DNA from: Marinobacter zhejiangensis
Lineage (GTDB): Bacteria > Pseudomonadota > Gammaproteobacteria > Pseudomonadales > Oleiphilaceae
Assembly: GCF_900114775.1 (NCBI RefSeq)
Contig: NZ_FOUE01000005.1
Location: 124,001-188,000, forward strand
Direction of reading: 5' to 3'
DNA length: 64,000 nt
A program made the position numbers and the translations under genes. Shown here in pieces: positions 56,286-64,000 of the stretch (position 1 is the first letter of the stretch; every line of letters begins with the position of its first letter). The notes under the pieces are model-generated. The model saw nothing but the letters and a program-made list of their open reading frames with translations, did no database searches and was not told the origin of the DNA.

Positions 56286-57260
56286 ATGAAACTGCCATTT
56301 ACAACCGCCGCCCTGGCCGCCATGATCGGGCTGTCTGCCCCTGCGGCCGCCAGCCTGGCCTATGTATCGAACGAAAAGGACAACACCATTTCGGTGATCG
56401 ATACCAACACCCAGGAAGTCATCGATACCATTGACGTTGGCCAGCGCCCCCGCGGCATCCTGCTGTCAAAGGACTTCACCCGGCTGTATATCTGTGCCAG
56501 TGACGACGACACCGTACAGGTGATGGACCTGGCCACCCGCCGCATCATCGACACCCTGCCCTCCGGCGAAGACCCAGAGCAGTTCTCCCTTCATCCCAAC
56601 AACCGCCACCTGTACATCGCCAATGAGGACGATGCCATCGTGACCGTGGTGGACGTTGAAACCAAAGACGTACTCGCGCAGATCGACGTCGGTGTCGAAC
56701 CGGAAGGCATGGCGGTCAGCCCTGATGGTCGTTGGGCCGTCAACACCAGCGAAACCTCCAGCATGCTGCACTGGATTGACACCACCGACTTTGAGATCAA
56801 GCGGAACATGGTTGTCGGCCAGCGTCCCCGCCATGTCGAGTTCAGCCGCGACAGCAAGATCGCCTGGGCATCGGCAGAGATCGGCGGCACCGTTCACATC
56901 ATCGACGTGGATAACCTCGAAGAGATCAAGCAGCTGACGTTCCAGATTCGCGGAGTTAACCAGGATAAGGTGCAACCGGTGGGCATCGAACTCACCTCCG
57001 ATGGCCGCTACGCCTTCGTGGCACTGGGGCCCGCCAACCACGTTGCGGTGGTCGATGCACAAACTTACGAGGTACTGGACTACCTGCTGGTGGGCAGCCG
57101 GGTCTGGCAGCTGGACCTGAACGCGGATGAAAGCCAGCTCTATACCACTAACGGCGTGTCTGGGGATGTCTCGGTGATTGATGTCGAGTCGCTGAAGGTG
57201 CTCAAGTCCATCCCGGTAGGACGCTACCCCTGGGGCGTCGTGATCGACCCGAACTCATGA
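56286..57260 (+). CDS. Periplasmic YVTN beta-propeller protein (PedA2-like)
   Basis: 324 residues, signal peptide to about residue 22. Seven YVTN-type beta-propeller repeats, such as AYVSNEKDNTISVIDTNTQE and LYIANEDDAIVTVVDVETKD. AAGGAG precedes the ATG at eight bases. Its stop overlaps the ATPase start (ATGA). Such propellers are regular members of PQQ-catabolism ABC clusters; a binding or scaffolding role is presumed. Confidence 0.88.
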   Translation: MKLPFTTAALAAMIGLSAPAAASLAYVSNEKDNTISVIDTNTQEVIDTIDVGQRPRGILLSKDFTRLYICASDDDTVQVMDLATRRIIDTLPSGEDPEQFSLHPNNRHLYIANEDDAIVTVVDVETKDVLAQIDVGVEPEGMAVSPDGRWAVNTSETSSMLHWIDTTDFEIKRNMVVGQRPRHVEFSRDSKIAWASAEIGGTVHIIDVDNLEEIKQLTFQIRGVNQDKVQPVGIELTSDGRYAFVALGPANHVAVVDAQTYEVLDYLLVGSRVWQLDLNADESQLYTTNGVSGDVSVIDVESLKVLKSIPVGRYPWGVVIDPNS

Positions 57261-57985
57261 CCCTGGAAGCCAGCAGTGTCAGCTTCCGCTACGGGCGGGA
57301 GCCGGTTCTCAGCGACGTCAGCTTTACCCTGACGGAGGGCCGGTTTCACGCCCTGCTCGGACCCAACGGCGCCGGCAAGTCGACCCTGTTCGGCTTGCTG
57401 ACCCGGCTGCTGGCCCTACAGCAAGGTGATATCCGGCTCGGCGGCGTGTCGCTGAAGAAGCAGCCCGCCGCCGCCATGCGCCAGATCGGGGTGGTTTTCC
57501 AACAGAACGCCCTCGATCTGGACCTCACCGTGCAACAGAACCTGATGTACCACGCTGGCCTTCATGGCCTGTCCAGGAAAACGGCGCGCAATCGCTGTGC
57601 CCAAGAGCTGGAGCGGTTTAAACTCAGTGCCAGGGCCAAAGACCCGGTACGCCAACTCAATGGCGGCCACCGTCGCCGGGTTGAGATCGCCCGCGCCCTG
57701 CTCCACCAGCCTGCCGTCCTGCTTCTGGACGAACCCAGCGTCGGCCTCGACGTTCCCAGCCGGGAGACCCTGAACGCCCACGTCCGCCAACTGTGCCACG
57801 ACGATGGCCTGACGGTGCTGTGGGCCACTCACCTGATTGAAGAGGTCCAGCCTGACGATCAGATCCTGGTGTTACACCGGGGCCACCTGCTGGCCGACAG
57901 CAACGGCCATGAGCTGTGCCAGAACACCGGCACATCATCGCTGGCCGACGCATTCCGGGCCCTGACGGGAGAAGACGTGTCATGA
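57257..57985 (+). CDS. ABC transporter ATP-binding protein (PedB-like)
   Basis: 242 residues. Walker A GPNGAGKSTLFGL (about 36-48), Q loop VVFQQNALDLDLT, signature LNGGHRRRVEIARAL in place of the common LSGGQ, and Walker B LLLDEPSVGLD. The HRRR variant appears characteristic of this PQQ-associated family. It overlaps both neighbours by four bases and pairs with the exporter-type permease that follows. Confidence 0.92.
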   Translation: MTLEASSVSFRYGREPVLSDVSFTLTEGRFHALLGPNGAGKSTLFGLLTRLLALQQGDIRLGGVSLKKQPAAAMRQIGVVFQQNALDLDLTVQQNLMYHAGLHGLSRKTARNRCAQELERFKLSARAKDPVRQLNGGHRRRVEIARALLHQPAVLLLDEPSVGLDVPSRETLNAHVRQLCHDDGLTVLWATHLIEEVQPDDQILVLHRGHLLADSNGHELCQNTGTSSLADAFRALTGEDVS

Positions 57986-58791
57986 GGCTACGAGATTACT
58001 GGTATTGTTTCCTTGCCATCCAGGCTCGGGAATGGCTGCGGTTCTGGCAGCAACGAACACGGTTTGCCAGCGCCCTGGTGCGCCCGCTGCTGTGGCTATT
58101 AGTGTTCGCCGCTGGCTTCCGGGCGGTGCTGGGGGTATCGATCATCCCCCCTTACCAGACCTACATTACTTACGAGACCTACATTGCCCCGGGTCTGTGC
58201 GCCATGATCATCCTGTTCAACAGCATGCAGGGTGCGCTCTCCATGGTGTATGACCGGGAACTGGGCAGTATGCGGGTGCTGTTGATGAGTCCGCTGCCGC
58301 GCCCCTTCCTGCTGGTGACCAAGCTGCTGGCGATGGGGGTGGTATCCGTGGGCCAGGTCTATGTGTTCCTGTTGATCGCTCGCCTGATCGACGTCGAACC
58401 ACCCGCTCTGGGCTACCTGGCGGTGCTGCCCGCGCTGGCACTGACTGCGCTGATGCTGGGGGCGCTGGGGTTGTTGATCGCAACCTGGATCAAACAGCTG
58501 GAAAACTTTGCCGGGGTGATGAATTTCGTGATCTTCCCAATGTTTTTCCTGTCGTCCGCCCTTTATCCGTTGTGGAAAATGCAGGAAGCGAGTCCATGGC
58601 TGTATTGGGTCTGCCAGTTCAATCCCTTTACCCATGCGGTCGAAACCATTCGCTTCGCGCTCTACCTGCAGTGGAATACCGAAGCCTTCGCCATAACGGC
58701 CATCATAACCGTTGTGCTAAGCGCCCTCGCCACCGCGGGCTTCCGCCCACAGCGGACCCGCATTCTGGGAGTCCGGACCGGCGGCCGTTGA
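57982..58791 (+). CDS. ABC-2 type permease (PedC-like)
   Basis: 269 residues with six predicted helices of the ABC-2 family. The start at 57982 (MRLRDYWYCFLAIQAREW) overlaps the ATPase stop; a longer frame inside the ATPase gene is rejected. MVYDRELGSMRVLLMSPLPRP is the typical ABC-2 coupling-helix region. ABC-2 permeases usually export, which sits oddly with a binding-protein gene in the same operon. The last 75 bases overlap the end of the convergent ATPase gene. Confidence 0.9.
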   Translation: MRLRDYWYCFLAIQAREWLRFWQQRTRFASALVRPLLWLLVFAAGFRAVLGVSIIPPYQTYITYETYIAPGLCAMIILFNSMQGALSMVYDRELGSMRVLLMSPLPRPFLLVTKLLAMGVVSVGQVYVFLLIARLIDVEPPALGYLAVLPALALTALMLGALGLLIATWIKQLENFAGVMNFVIFPMFFLSSALYPLWKMQEASPWLYWVCQFNPFTHAVETIRFALYLQWNTEAFAITAIITVVLSALATAGFRPQRTRILGVRTGGR

Positions 58792-59415
58792 ACGGCGGCC
58801 GGCAGACTCCCCGCCGCCTTCAACCCGCAACCTGGCGGGCGCACCCTCAAGCCACCAACGCTGCGCCGCCAATGAGGCCGCATCAGCTTCGTCGTGGGTG
58901 ACACAGACCATCGCCATCGCCGGATTCTGGTCCAGCAGCCCGGTGATCAACGCCTGCAGCTCTCCCGCACGCTCAGCGTCCAGCGAGGCAAAAGGCTCGT
59001 CCAGCAACAACAGATCTGGCGCCACCGCCAGACAACGGGCCAAGGCGGCACGGCGAGCCATCCCGAGGGACAGCTGGTCGGGGTAGTGATTGCCATACCC
59101 GGTCAGACCCACCTGGCTAAGCAGCCGGGCAGCCTCTTCCCGTTTGGCGCCAACCAAGACCAGGTTCTGGTAAAGGGTGCGCCAGGGCAGCAGCCTGGGC
59201 TCCTGGAACAGGTAGCCCACCCGTAAGTCACTGCCTTGCGTGAACGCAGACGGCAAAACCACCGGGTCGAGGCCGGCCAGGATATTCAGCAGCGTGGTTT
59301 TGCCCACGCCGGAAGGTCCCAGCAGGCAGACCCGGTCGCCCCGTTCTATGCGAAGGTGGATGGCACCAAGCACCGGCTGCCGGAAGCCCCTGCCGTCAAA
59401 TGACAGTTCAAGCAT
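58717..59415 (-). CDS. ABC transporter ATP-binding protein (nitrate/sulfonate/taurine-like importer)
   Basis: 232 residues. Walker A GPSGVGKTTLLNIL, signature LSLGMARRAALARCL and Walker B LLLDEPFASLD. It follows its permease with an eight-base overlap and belongs to a three-gene importer whose binding protein is the first gene. The C terminus overlaps the convergent permease gene by 75 bases; the C-terminal 25 residues look unstructured. Confidence 0.9.
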   Translation of the reverse strand: MLELSFDGRGFRQPVLGAIHLRIERGDRVCLLGPSGVGKTTLLNILAGLDPVVLPSAFTQGSDLRVGYLFQEPRLLPWRTLYQNLVLVGAKREEAARLLSQVGLTGYGNHYPDQLSLGMARRAALARCLAVAPDLLLLDEPFASLDAERAGELQALITGLLDQNPAMAMVCVTHDEADAASLAAQRWWLEGAPARLRVEGGGESAGRRSTAAGPDSQNAGPLWAEARGGEGA

Positions 59416-60181
59416 GAGTCACCTCCGGATGACGCCAACGATGGGCCCGGCGCTCAAGCGGCTGCAGCACCAGCAGCTCAATCAACTGCACCACCATGAT
59501 AAAGGCCAGACTGTAAGCGAGGATCGCCGACACATCGAACACCTGAAAAGCCATGTGAAGCTGGAAGCCAATACCGTCGGAGCGACCCAACAGCTCGACC
59601 ACCAGCACAATTTTCCAGATCAGCGCCAGACCGCCCCGGGCCGACGCCATCAGGTAGGGAAAGAGTTGCGGAAGCCACAGGTCCCATAGCCGCTGCGGCC
59701 AGCCAAAGCGATAGACGGTAGCCATCTGCTCCAGTTTTCGATCGAGACTGCGAGCCCCCTCACGAACCGTCACAGCGACATTCGGCACCTTGTTGATCAC
59801 CACTGCAAGAATGGCGGCGGGCTCAACCAGACCCATCCAGACATACAACAGAATAATGGTGACCAGGGCCGGCAGATTCAGCATCAACACCAGGACCGGG
59901 TCCAGCACCGCATTGACCGTGGCCCAGCGCCCCATACAGAAGCCGAGGGCCACGCCCAGCACCATGGCCAGCACGAAACTGAGTATCACCCGGTAAAGGG
60001 TAACCCCGAGGTGGTGCCAGAGTTGGCCGGAGCTGGCCTGCTCCACCAGTGTCTGAAGGACCGCCGCAGGGGACGGCAGCAGACTGCTGTCCAGCAAGTG
60101 CGACAGCAGCATCCATACAGCCACGAGAACCGGCAAGGCGATCCAGGCCGCCCAGCCTGCCGGACGGGCCTGCGCGGTCAC
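59408..60181 (-). CDS. ABC transporter permease (SsuC/ThiX-like)
   Basis: 257 residues with about six helices and the binding-protein-dependent permease (EAA) loop around EGARSLDRKLEQMATVYRFG. The start is a GTG at 60181 that overlaps the binding-protein stop (GTGA). It resembles permeases for sulfonates, nitrate or thiamin precursors; the substrate cannot be assigned. Confidence 0.9.
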   Translation of the reverse strand: MTAQARPAGWAAWIALPVLVAVWMLLSHLLDSSLLPSPAAVLQTLVEQASSGQLWHHLGVTLYRVILSFVLAMVLGVALGFCMGRWATVNAVLDPVLVLMLNLPALVTIILLYVWMGLVEPAAILAVVINKVPNVAVTVREGARSLDRKLEQMATVYRFGWPQRLWDLWLPQLFPYLMASARGGLALIWKIVLVVELLGRSDGIGFQLHMAFQVFDVSAILAYSLAFIMVVQLIELLVLQPLERRAHRWRHPEVTHA

Positions 60182-61173
60182 GGACCCTCCCGGTAGAACA
60201 GCGACGGCGGCATTATCCGCTCACGGTCGGCCCCGGTCAGCGCAAGCAACTGACGCAGGCTGGCAATACGGCGGTCATCAAGGGGCCCGGGCGTACCGGC
60301 AATGAACCCGTTTCGCAGCGCTTGGTAGACCCGGTCATCCGGTGCCCGCATCAGCGCACGCACGCCGTCCCAGGCAGCCGGATCGGCCGCCAGCTCGGCC
60401 TTGGCCTGACGGATGGCGCTGGCAAACCGTGCCAGCAGGTCACGGTGCTCAGCACTCCAGTCAGCCCTGAACACATACCCGAGCACCGGCAGGTTCTGTT
60501 CCAGCGACAGTTCCGCCAGCAGACTGGCCAGAGGCATCACCGAGCGCCCCGCACCTTCCGCCTGCAGGCGGGCCGCAAAGTGCCAGTAGGTGACCACCGC
60601 ATCCAGGCGGCCCCGCTTGAGTGCTTCGCTCAGCAACGGCGGCGCACCATACTGAATCTGGTTGCTGGCGGCGAGATCAATACCCTGGTCCGCAGCTACC
60701 CGCTGCATCAGGATCCAGCCCTTGCTGTCAGGGCCACCGGCAACGCCAATCCGCTTACCCACCAGATCACCAAAGCCAACGATGTCCGAGTCCGGCGCGA
60801 CCACCAGCTCGCCGATGCGGGTGGAAAACGGCACGAAGACCAGGTGGGCATCGGATTCATACCGGGACTGCACCCACAGCAGGTCAGCCACCGCACCATC
60901 AACCGACGCGCCGGTCAGGGCGAGCCGCGAGGCTGGCAGGTTGGCCACTGGCCGCAATTCGAGCAGAAACCCTTGGTCACGATCCAGCCCCCGGCGCTGC
61001 ACATGCGCCAGCTCCCAGTGTGCGGTGCCGTACTGGAGCACACTGAGACTCAAGGTGGGCAGCCCCTCCGCAGCGGCGGACGAGGAACAAAGGCCAATCA
61101 GTAAGGCAAAGAACAGCCCAACAGAGGTATGCTTGTACGGCAGCAACCGTAAGGAGTAGAAGTATCTGAACAT
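60178..61173 (-). CDS. ABC transporter substrate-binding protein (NMT1/SsuA-like)
   Basis: 331 residues, signal peptide ending near residue 35 (SSAAA). The bilobal binding fold includes GELVVAPDSDIVGFGDLVGKRI, VAGGPDSKGW and GRLDAVVTYWHF. It heads a minus-strand importer operon divergent from the CxxxCW gene, inside the quinoprotein island. A role in taking up a PQQ-system nutrient or metal complex is possible but unsupported by sequence. Confidence 0.87.
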   Translation of the reverse strand: MFRYFYSLRLLPYKHTSVGLFFALLIGLCSSSAAAEGLPTLSLSVLQYGTAHWELAHVQRRGLDRDQGFLLELRPVANLPASRLALTGASVDGAVADLLWVQSRYESDAHLVFVPFSTRIGELVVAPDSDIVGFGDLVGKRIGVAGGPDSKGWILMQRVAADQGIDLAASNQIQYGAPPLLSEALKRGRLDAVVTYWHFAARLQAEGAGRSVMPLASLLAELSLEQNLPVLGYVFRADWSAEHRDLLARFASAIRQAKAELAADPAAWDGVRALMRAPDDRVYQALRNGFIAGTPGPLDDRRIASLRQLLALTGADRERIMPPSLFYREGP

Positions 61174-61313
61174 GACTTCACAATACGAACCCGCCCTTAC
61201 TGCAAGAATTGTACTTTAGTGCATCTTTTTTGCTGCGATGGTCTCATTCAACCGAACTCATCCTTGGCGTGTAATGGCAACATGACACAAAAATAACTAG
61301 AGGTACGCGCAAT

Positions 61314-61904
61314 ATGATCAGGCACCTGGTCGGCATTGCTTGCCTGTCTGTCGGGCTCTCGGGATTTGCCGATTCATCCCCCTCGCCCCAGTCCGATCCA
61401 CAAGCGGCCCTGTTTTCGAGCGATGGCTACCGTATCGACCGCTACCGCAGCCCGACCCCGGCCAAGGCCATGGGCGCCCAGACGGTCTCTACCGACGACA
61501 TGCTGGCGCTGTTGCAGAACGAACCTACGCTGGTGGTCATTGATGTGATCAACCTGGAGTACCGGGCCGATCGCTTCCTGCTCACCGAGCCCCACCAGTC
61601 GCTTCCGTCCGCTACCTGGCTGCCCAACACCGGTCGCGGAAACCTTGATAGCCACTGGAACTCTTACCTGATCGACAACGCCCTCAGGCTGACCCATCAC
61701 AATCGCAACCACCCCGTGGTCGTGCTGTGCAAGTCCGACTGCTGGCTTTCCTGGAATGCGACCAAGCGCCTGTCTGAAGCAGGGTTCACCAAACTGTATT
61801 GGTACAAGGATGGTGTCGACAGCTGGGCCAATGCCGGCCTACCGATGCAACCGGCAACCCCGGTCGCCCCCGAATTCCCATCTGACCCTGTAAGCGAGTC
61901 CTGA
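61314..61904 (+). CDS. PQQ-catabolism-associated rhodanese-like CxxxCW protein
   Basis: 196 residues, signal peptide to about residue 20. Rhodanese-like fold with the signature [18 protein letters not shown] (near 138-155), in which CKSDCW replaces the usual single-Cys rhodanese loop. Members are found only near PQQ-dependent alcohol-oxidation genes; biochemical role unknown. It is immediately followed by the regulator gene, whose SD overlaps this stop, so they are co-expressed. Confidence 0.86.
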   Translation: MIRHLVGIACLSVGLSGFADSSPSPQSDPQAALFSSDGYRIDRYRSPTPAKAMGAQTVSTDDMLALLQNEPTLVVIDVINLEYRADRFLLTEPHQSLPSATWLPNTGRGNLDSHWNSYLIDNALRLTHHNRNHPVVVLCKSDCWLSWNATKRLSEAGFTKLYWYKDGVDSWANAGLPMQPATPVAPEFPSDPVSES

Positions 61905-61914
61905 GGTGACCACC

Positions 61915-62685
61915 ATGCTGGATGAGAGCGTAAGCGCCAACGACGCGAAAAAAAGCTATGATGAGGGGGAGTTACCCTCAGATACCAATGAGCAACGGGA
62001 AAGCGAGGCCATGGAGTCGTCGTACAAGATTCTGATTGCGGATGACCACCCCCTGTTCCGCGAAGCCATTAGCAATGTCATCGCCTCTGGCTTTGCCGGC
62101 AGTGAAATCATTGAAACTGAAGATCTCGACAGCGCCCTGGCCATTACCCAGGAGCAGGACGACCTTGATCTCATCCTGCTCGACCTGAACATGCCGGGCA
62201 TGCACGGTCTTAATGGCCTGATCTCCCTGCGCAACGAAGCCCCCACCATACCGGTGGTGATCGTTTCAGCGGAAGAAGACAAGCAGATTGTCCTGCAGGC
62301 CATCACCTACGGTGCAGTCGGGTTCATCACCAAGTCGTCGCCCCGCGAGCAGATGACCGAAGCCATTACCCAGATTCTCAACGGCAATGTCTACCTGCCT
62401 TCGGACATTATCCGCACCGGCAACGAATCCCAGCGTCGCAACCGCCGCGACGACAATCCCATTTCACCGGAACTGCTCAACTCGCTGACCCGCCGTCAGC
62501 TGTTGGTACTGGAGCGCATGTCCCGGGGCGAGTCCAACAAGCAGATCGCCTACAACCTCAACATCGCCGAAACCACGGTTAAAGCCCACGTCTCCGCTAT
62601 TCTTCGCAAACTGGGTGTACACAACCGGGTCCAGGCCATCCTTTCTGCCGGTGATGTCGATTTCAGCCAATACCTGAAACGCTGA
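61915..62685 (+). CDS. erbR: LuxR-type response regulator of ethanol oxidation (ErbR/AgmR-like)
   Basis: Receiver plus LuxR HTH. The phospho-acceptor Asp is in [13 protein letters not shown] and the HTH is [20 protein letters not shown]...[13 protein letters not shown]. The start at 61915 has AGGTGA five bases upstream and gives 256 residues. An internal ATG at 62011 ([18 protein letters not shown]) gives 224 residues, nearer to the family length, and could be the true start. It is the main activator type of quinoprotein and pqq genes in Pseudomonas. It is convergent with the hybrid kinase. Confidence 0.9.
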   Translation: MLDESVSANDAKKSYDEGELPSDTNEQRESEAMESSYKILIADDHPLFREAISNVIASGFAGSEIIETEDLDSALAITQEQDDLDLILLDLNMPGMHGLNGLISLRNEAPTIPVVIVSAEEDKQIVLQAITYGAVGFITKSSPREQMTEAITQILNGNVYLPSDIIRTGNESQRRNRRDDNPISPELLNSLTRRQLLVLERMSRGESNKQIAYNLNIAETTVKAHVSAILRKLGVHNRVQAILSAGDVDFSQYLKR

Positions 62686-62768
62686 ACCCCAAGGCGCCCG
62701 GCCAGACCGGGACCAGCCCACGGCAAGGACGCCGTAGCCCTTCCCCGCCCAATTGAATAGCCCTACTC

Positions 62769-64000
62769 TCACTGCAGAATATGGTTCAGCGCCGCCCGGA
62801 GTTTCAGCGGCTTCACCGGTTTGTTCATCAGCAGGTAGCCGCGGTCGCGGATGTCCTGTTTCAGTTCGTTGGTGTAGTTGGCGGTAATCATGATCACCGG
62901 CACGCGTTCCTGGCGACGGGCATTGATCGCGGCCACCACATCCACCCCGATCTCATCGTTGTCGAGGTGGTAGTCCGCCAGGATCACATCGACCCGGTCG
63001 GTTGCGACCTGAACCTGGGCGTCCAGGTCCGCCAGCGACACCGCCGTCAGCACATCACAACCCCAGCCTTGCAACAGGGTTTGCATGCCCTGGCAGATCG
63101 CCAGGTCGTTGTCGATGACCCAGATACGGGCGCCATCCATATCCTGGGCCGGCATCGGAAACACCGTTTCTTCCTTGGTCGCGTTGCTATCCAGCCGCCC
63201 CAGCGGAACCCGCACACTGAACACCGAGCCACGCCCTTCAATTGAATCCACGGTAATCTCATGCCCCAGGATTCGGGCAATCTTGTCCACGATCGCCAGA
63301 CCCAGGCCCAACCCTTTGTCGCCAGAGCGGGCGGCCGACTGAACGCGTTTGAATTCCTGGAAGATCTCGGTGAGCTTGTCCTCCGGGATGCCAGGGCCGG
63401 TGTCCCATACCTGCAGCAGGACATGGTCACGCTGGCGTCGACATCCCAGCAGGATACGACCACTGCCGGTATAGCGGATGGCGTTGGTGAGAAAGTTCCG
63501 AAGAATCCGTGCCAGCAGCTGGGAGTCCGTACGAACCACCGCGGAGGACGGCACAAAATCCAGGCTCAACCCCTCGGCATCCGCCATCTGACGGAATTCA
63601 CGGGCCAGGTTGTTGAGTAAATCCCGCAGGTCGAATGCAGTGACATCCGCCTTGATCACACCCGCATCGAGTTTGGAGATATCGACCAGGGTACCCAGCA
63701 GGTTTTCCACATCGTCCAGGGAGGTACTGACCGAACGCACCAGGTTTTCCGCCTTGGGACCAAACGCATGTTCCTGAAGGGCACTGGTGAACAGTCGGGC
63801 AGCATTCAGCGGCTGCAAGAGGTCATGACTGACCGCCGCCAGGAATTTGGTCTTGGACAGGTTCGCCCGTTCGGCTTCCAGTTTGGCGTCCCGCAGGCGG
63901 GCTTCCACCGCCGCCCGCTCATTGATTTCCTGCCGCAGCTGGTTATTGAGCCCGGTCAATGCGGAGGTACGCTCCTTAACCCGTCGCTCCAGGTTATCGT
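62769..64000 (-). CDS. ercS': Hybrid sensor histidine kinase (ErcS'-like), cut by window edge
   Basis: Partial: about 410 residues of the C-terminal part are present and the N terminus lies beyond 64000. A coiled coil (ERRVKERTSALTGLNNQL) is followed by HisKA with AAVSHDLLQPLNAARLF. The HATPase has FLTNAIRYTGSGRIL and GLGLGLAIVDKIARI. A terminal receiver has its Asp in VILADYHLDNDEIG. It is a paralogue of ercS at 24.7 kb. The position beside erbR matches ercS' in P. aeruginosa. It probably feeds the ErbR regulator with its neighbours. Confidence 0.9.
   Translation of the reverse strand, partial: DNLERRVKERTSALTGLNNQLRQEINERAAVEARLRDAKLEAERANLSKTKFLAAVSHDLLQPLNAARLFTSALQEHAFGPKAENLVRSVSTSLDDVENLLGTLVDISKLDAGVIKADVTAFDLRDLLNNLAREFRQMADAEGLSLDFVPSSAVVRTDSQLLARILRNFLTNAIRYTGSGRILLGCRRQRDHVLLQVWDTGPGIPEDKLTEIFQEFKRVQSAARSGDKGLGLGLAIVDKIARILGHEITVDSIEGRGSVFSVRVPLGRLDSNATKEETVFPMPAQDMDGARIWVIDNDLAICQGMQTLLQGWGCDVLTAVSLADLDAQVQVATDRVDVILADYHLDNDEIGVDVVAAINARRQERVPVIMITANYTNELKQDIRDRGYLLMNKPVKPLKLRAALNHILQ

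Overview
The window is chromosomal DNA of a GC-rich, aerobic, respiratory gammaproteobacterium, most probably a marine Marinobacter-like species. The evidence is the housekeeping gene set (typA, glnA-glnL-glnG, ssb, uvrA, mqo, msrA/msrB, fumC), the Na+-linked antiporters (NhaD and a CaCA exchanger), and a very large PQQ/quinoprotein alcohol-oxidation region. Genus is inferred from gene content only. I see no rRNA, tRNA, CRISPR array, insertion sequence or prophage.

Positions 1-24.6 kb are housekeeping. A truncated proline iminopeptidase and typA (minus) are followed by the nitrogen-control locus glnA - DUF4124 protein - glnL - glnG (plus). This locus has clear NtrC operators and sigma-54 promoters in front of glnA and probably glnL. 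Next come ssb, an MFS transporter, uvrA, mqo, nhaD with a calcium/sodium antiporter, a PlsC-type acyltransferase, a SorAB-like sulfite dehydrogenase pair, msrB-msrA, a metallophosphoesterase, a CDP-archaeol-synthase-like membrane protein, fumC and a small hypothetical gene.

Positions 24.6-32.7 kb (minus) hold pqqA-B-C-D-E-pqqH (S9 peptidase), then ercA (iron alcohol dehydrogenase) and ercS (hybrid sensor kinase). This is the order known from Pseudomonas ethanol-oxidation loci.

Positions 33.06-42.82 kb (plus) hold a tightly packed ten-gene operon that is the most unusual part of the window. It encodes a TolR/MotB-like anchored protein, a transmembrane FHA protein, a soluble FHA protein, a TolQ/MotA-like channel protein, a third FHA protein, a PP2C phosphatase, a stand-alone thermolysin-type propeptide (FTP-PepSY), an M4 metallopeptidase joined through a membrane helix to a cytoplasmic FHA-like domain, a membrane-anchored PP2C and a transmembrane Ser/Thr kinase with a PEGA domain. 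It reads as a phospho-signalling system tied to a proton-driven motor and an extracytoplasmic protease. It carries no type VI secretion genes and no Zorya effector genes.

Positions 43.2-64 kb hold the quinoprotein alcohol-oxidation island. It has an aldehyde dehydrogenase (exaC) and two PQQ alcohol dehydrogenases. One has the Asp-x-Asp signature of lanthanide enzymes (PedH type) and one has Asp-x-Ser of calcium enzymes (PedE/ExaA type). With them are cytochrome c550, a SoxYZ-like carrier, a metallo-beta-lactamase-fold hydrolase, a MoxJ-like binding protein, a pentapeptide-repeat protein, a PedS2/PedR2-like two-component system, a PedA1A2BC-like ABC system, a second ABC importer, a CxxxCW protein, an ErbR/AgmR-like regulator and a second ErcS-type hybrid kinase cut by the window end. 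A TTAGTAGTA-like element recurs upstream of exaC, pedH and the exaB/exaA divergent promoters and may be a shared operator. PQQ made by the pqq operon would serve both dehydrogenases, whose electrons pass to cytochrome c550. The two-component systems would set which enzyme is made.
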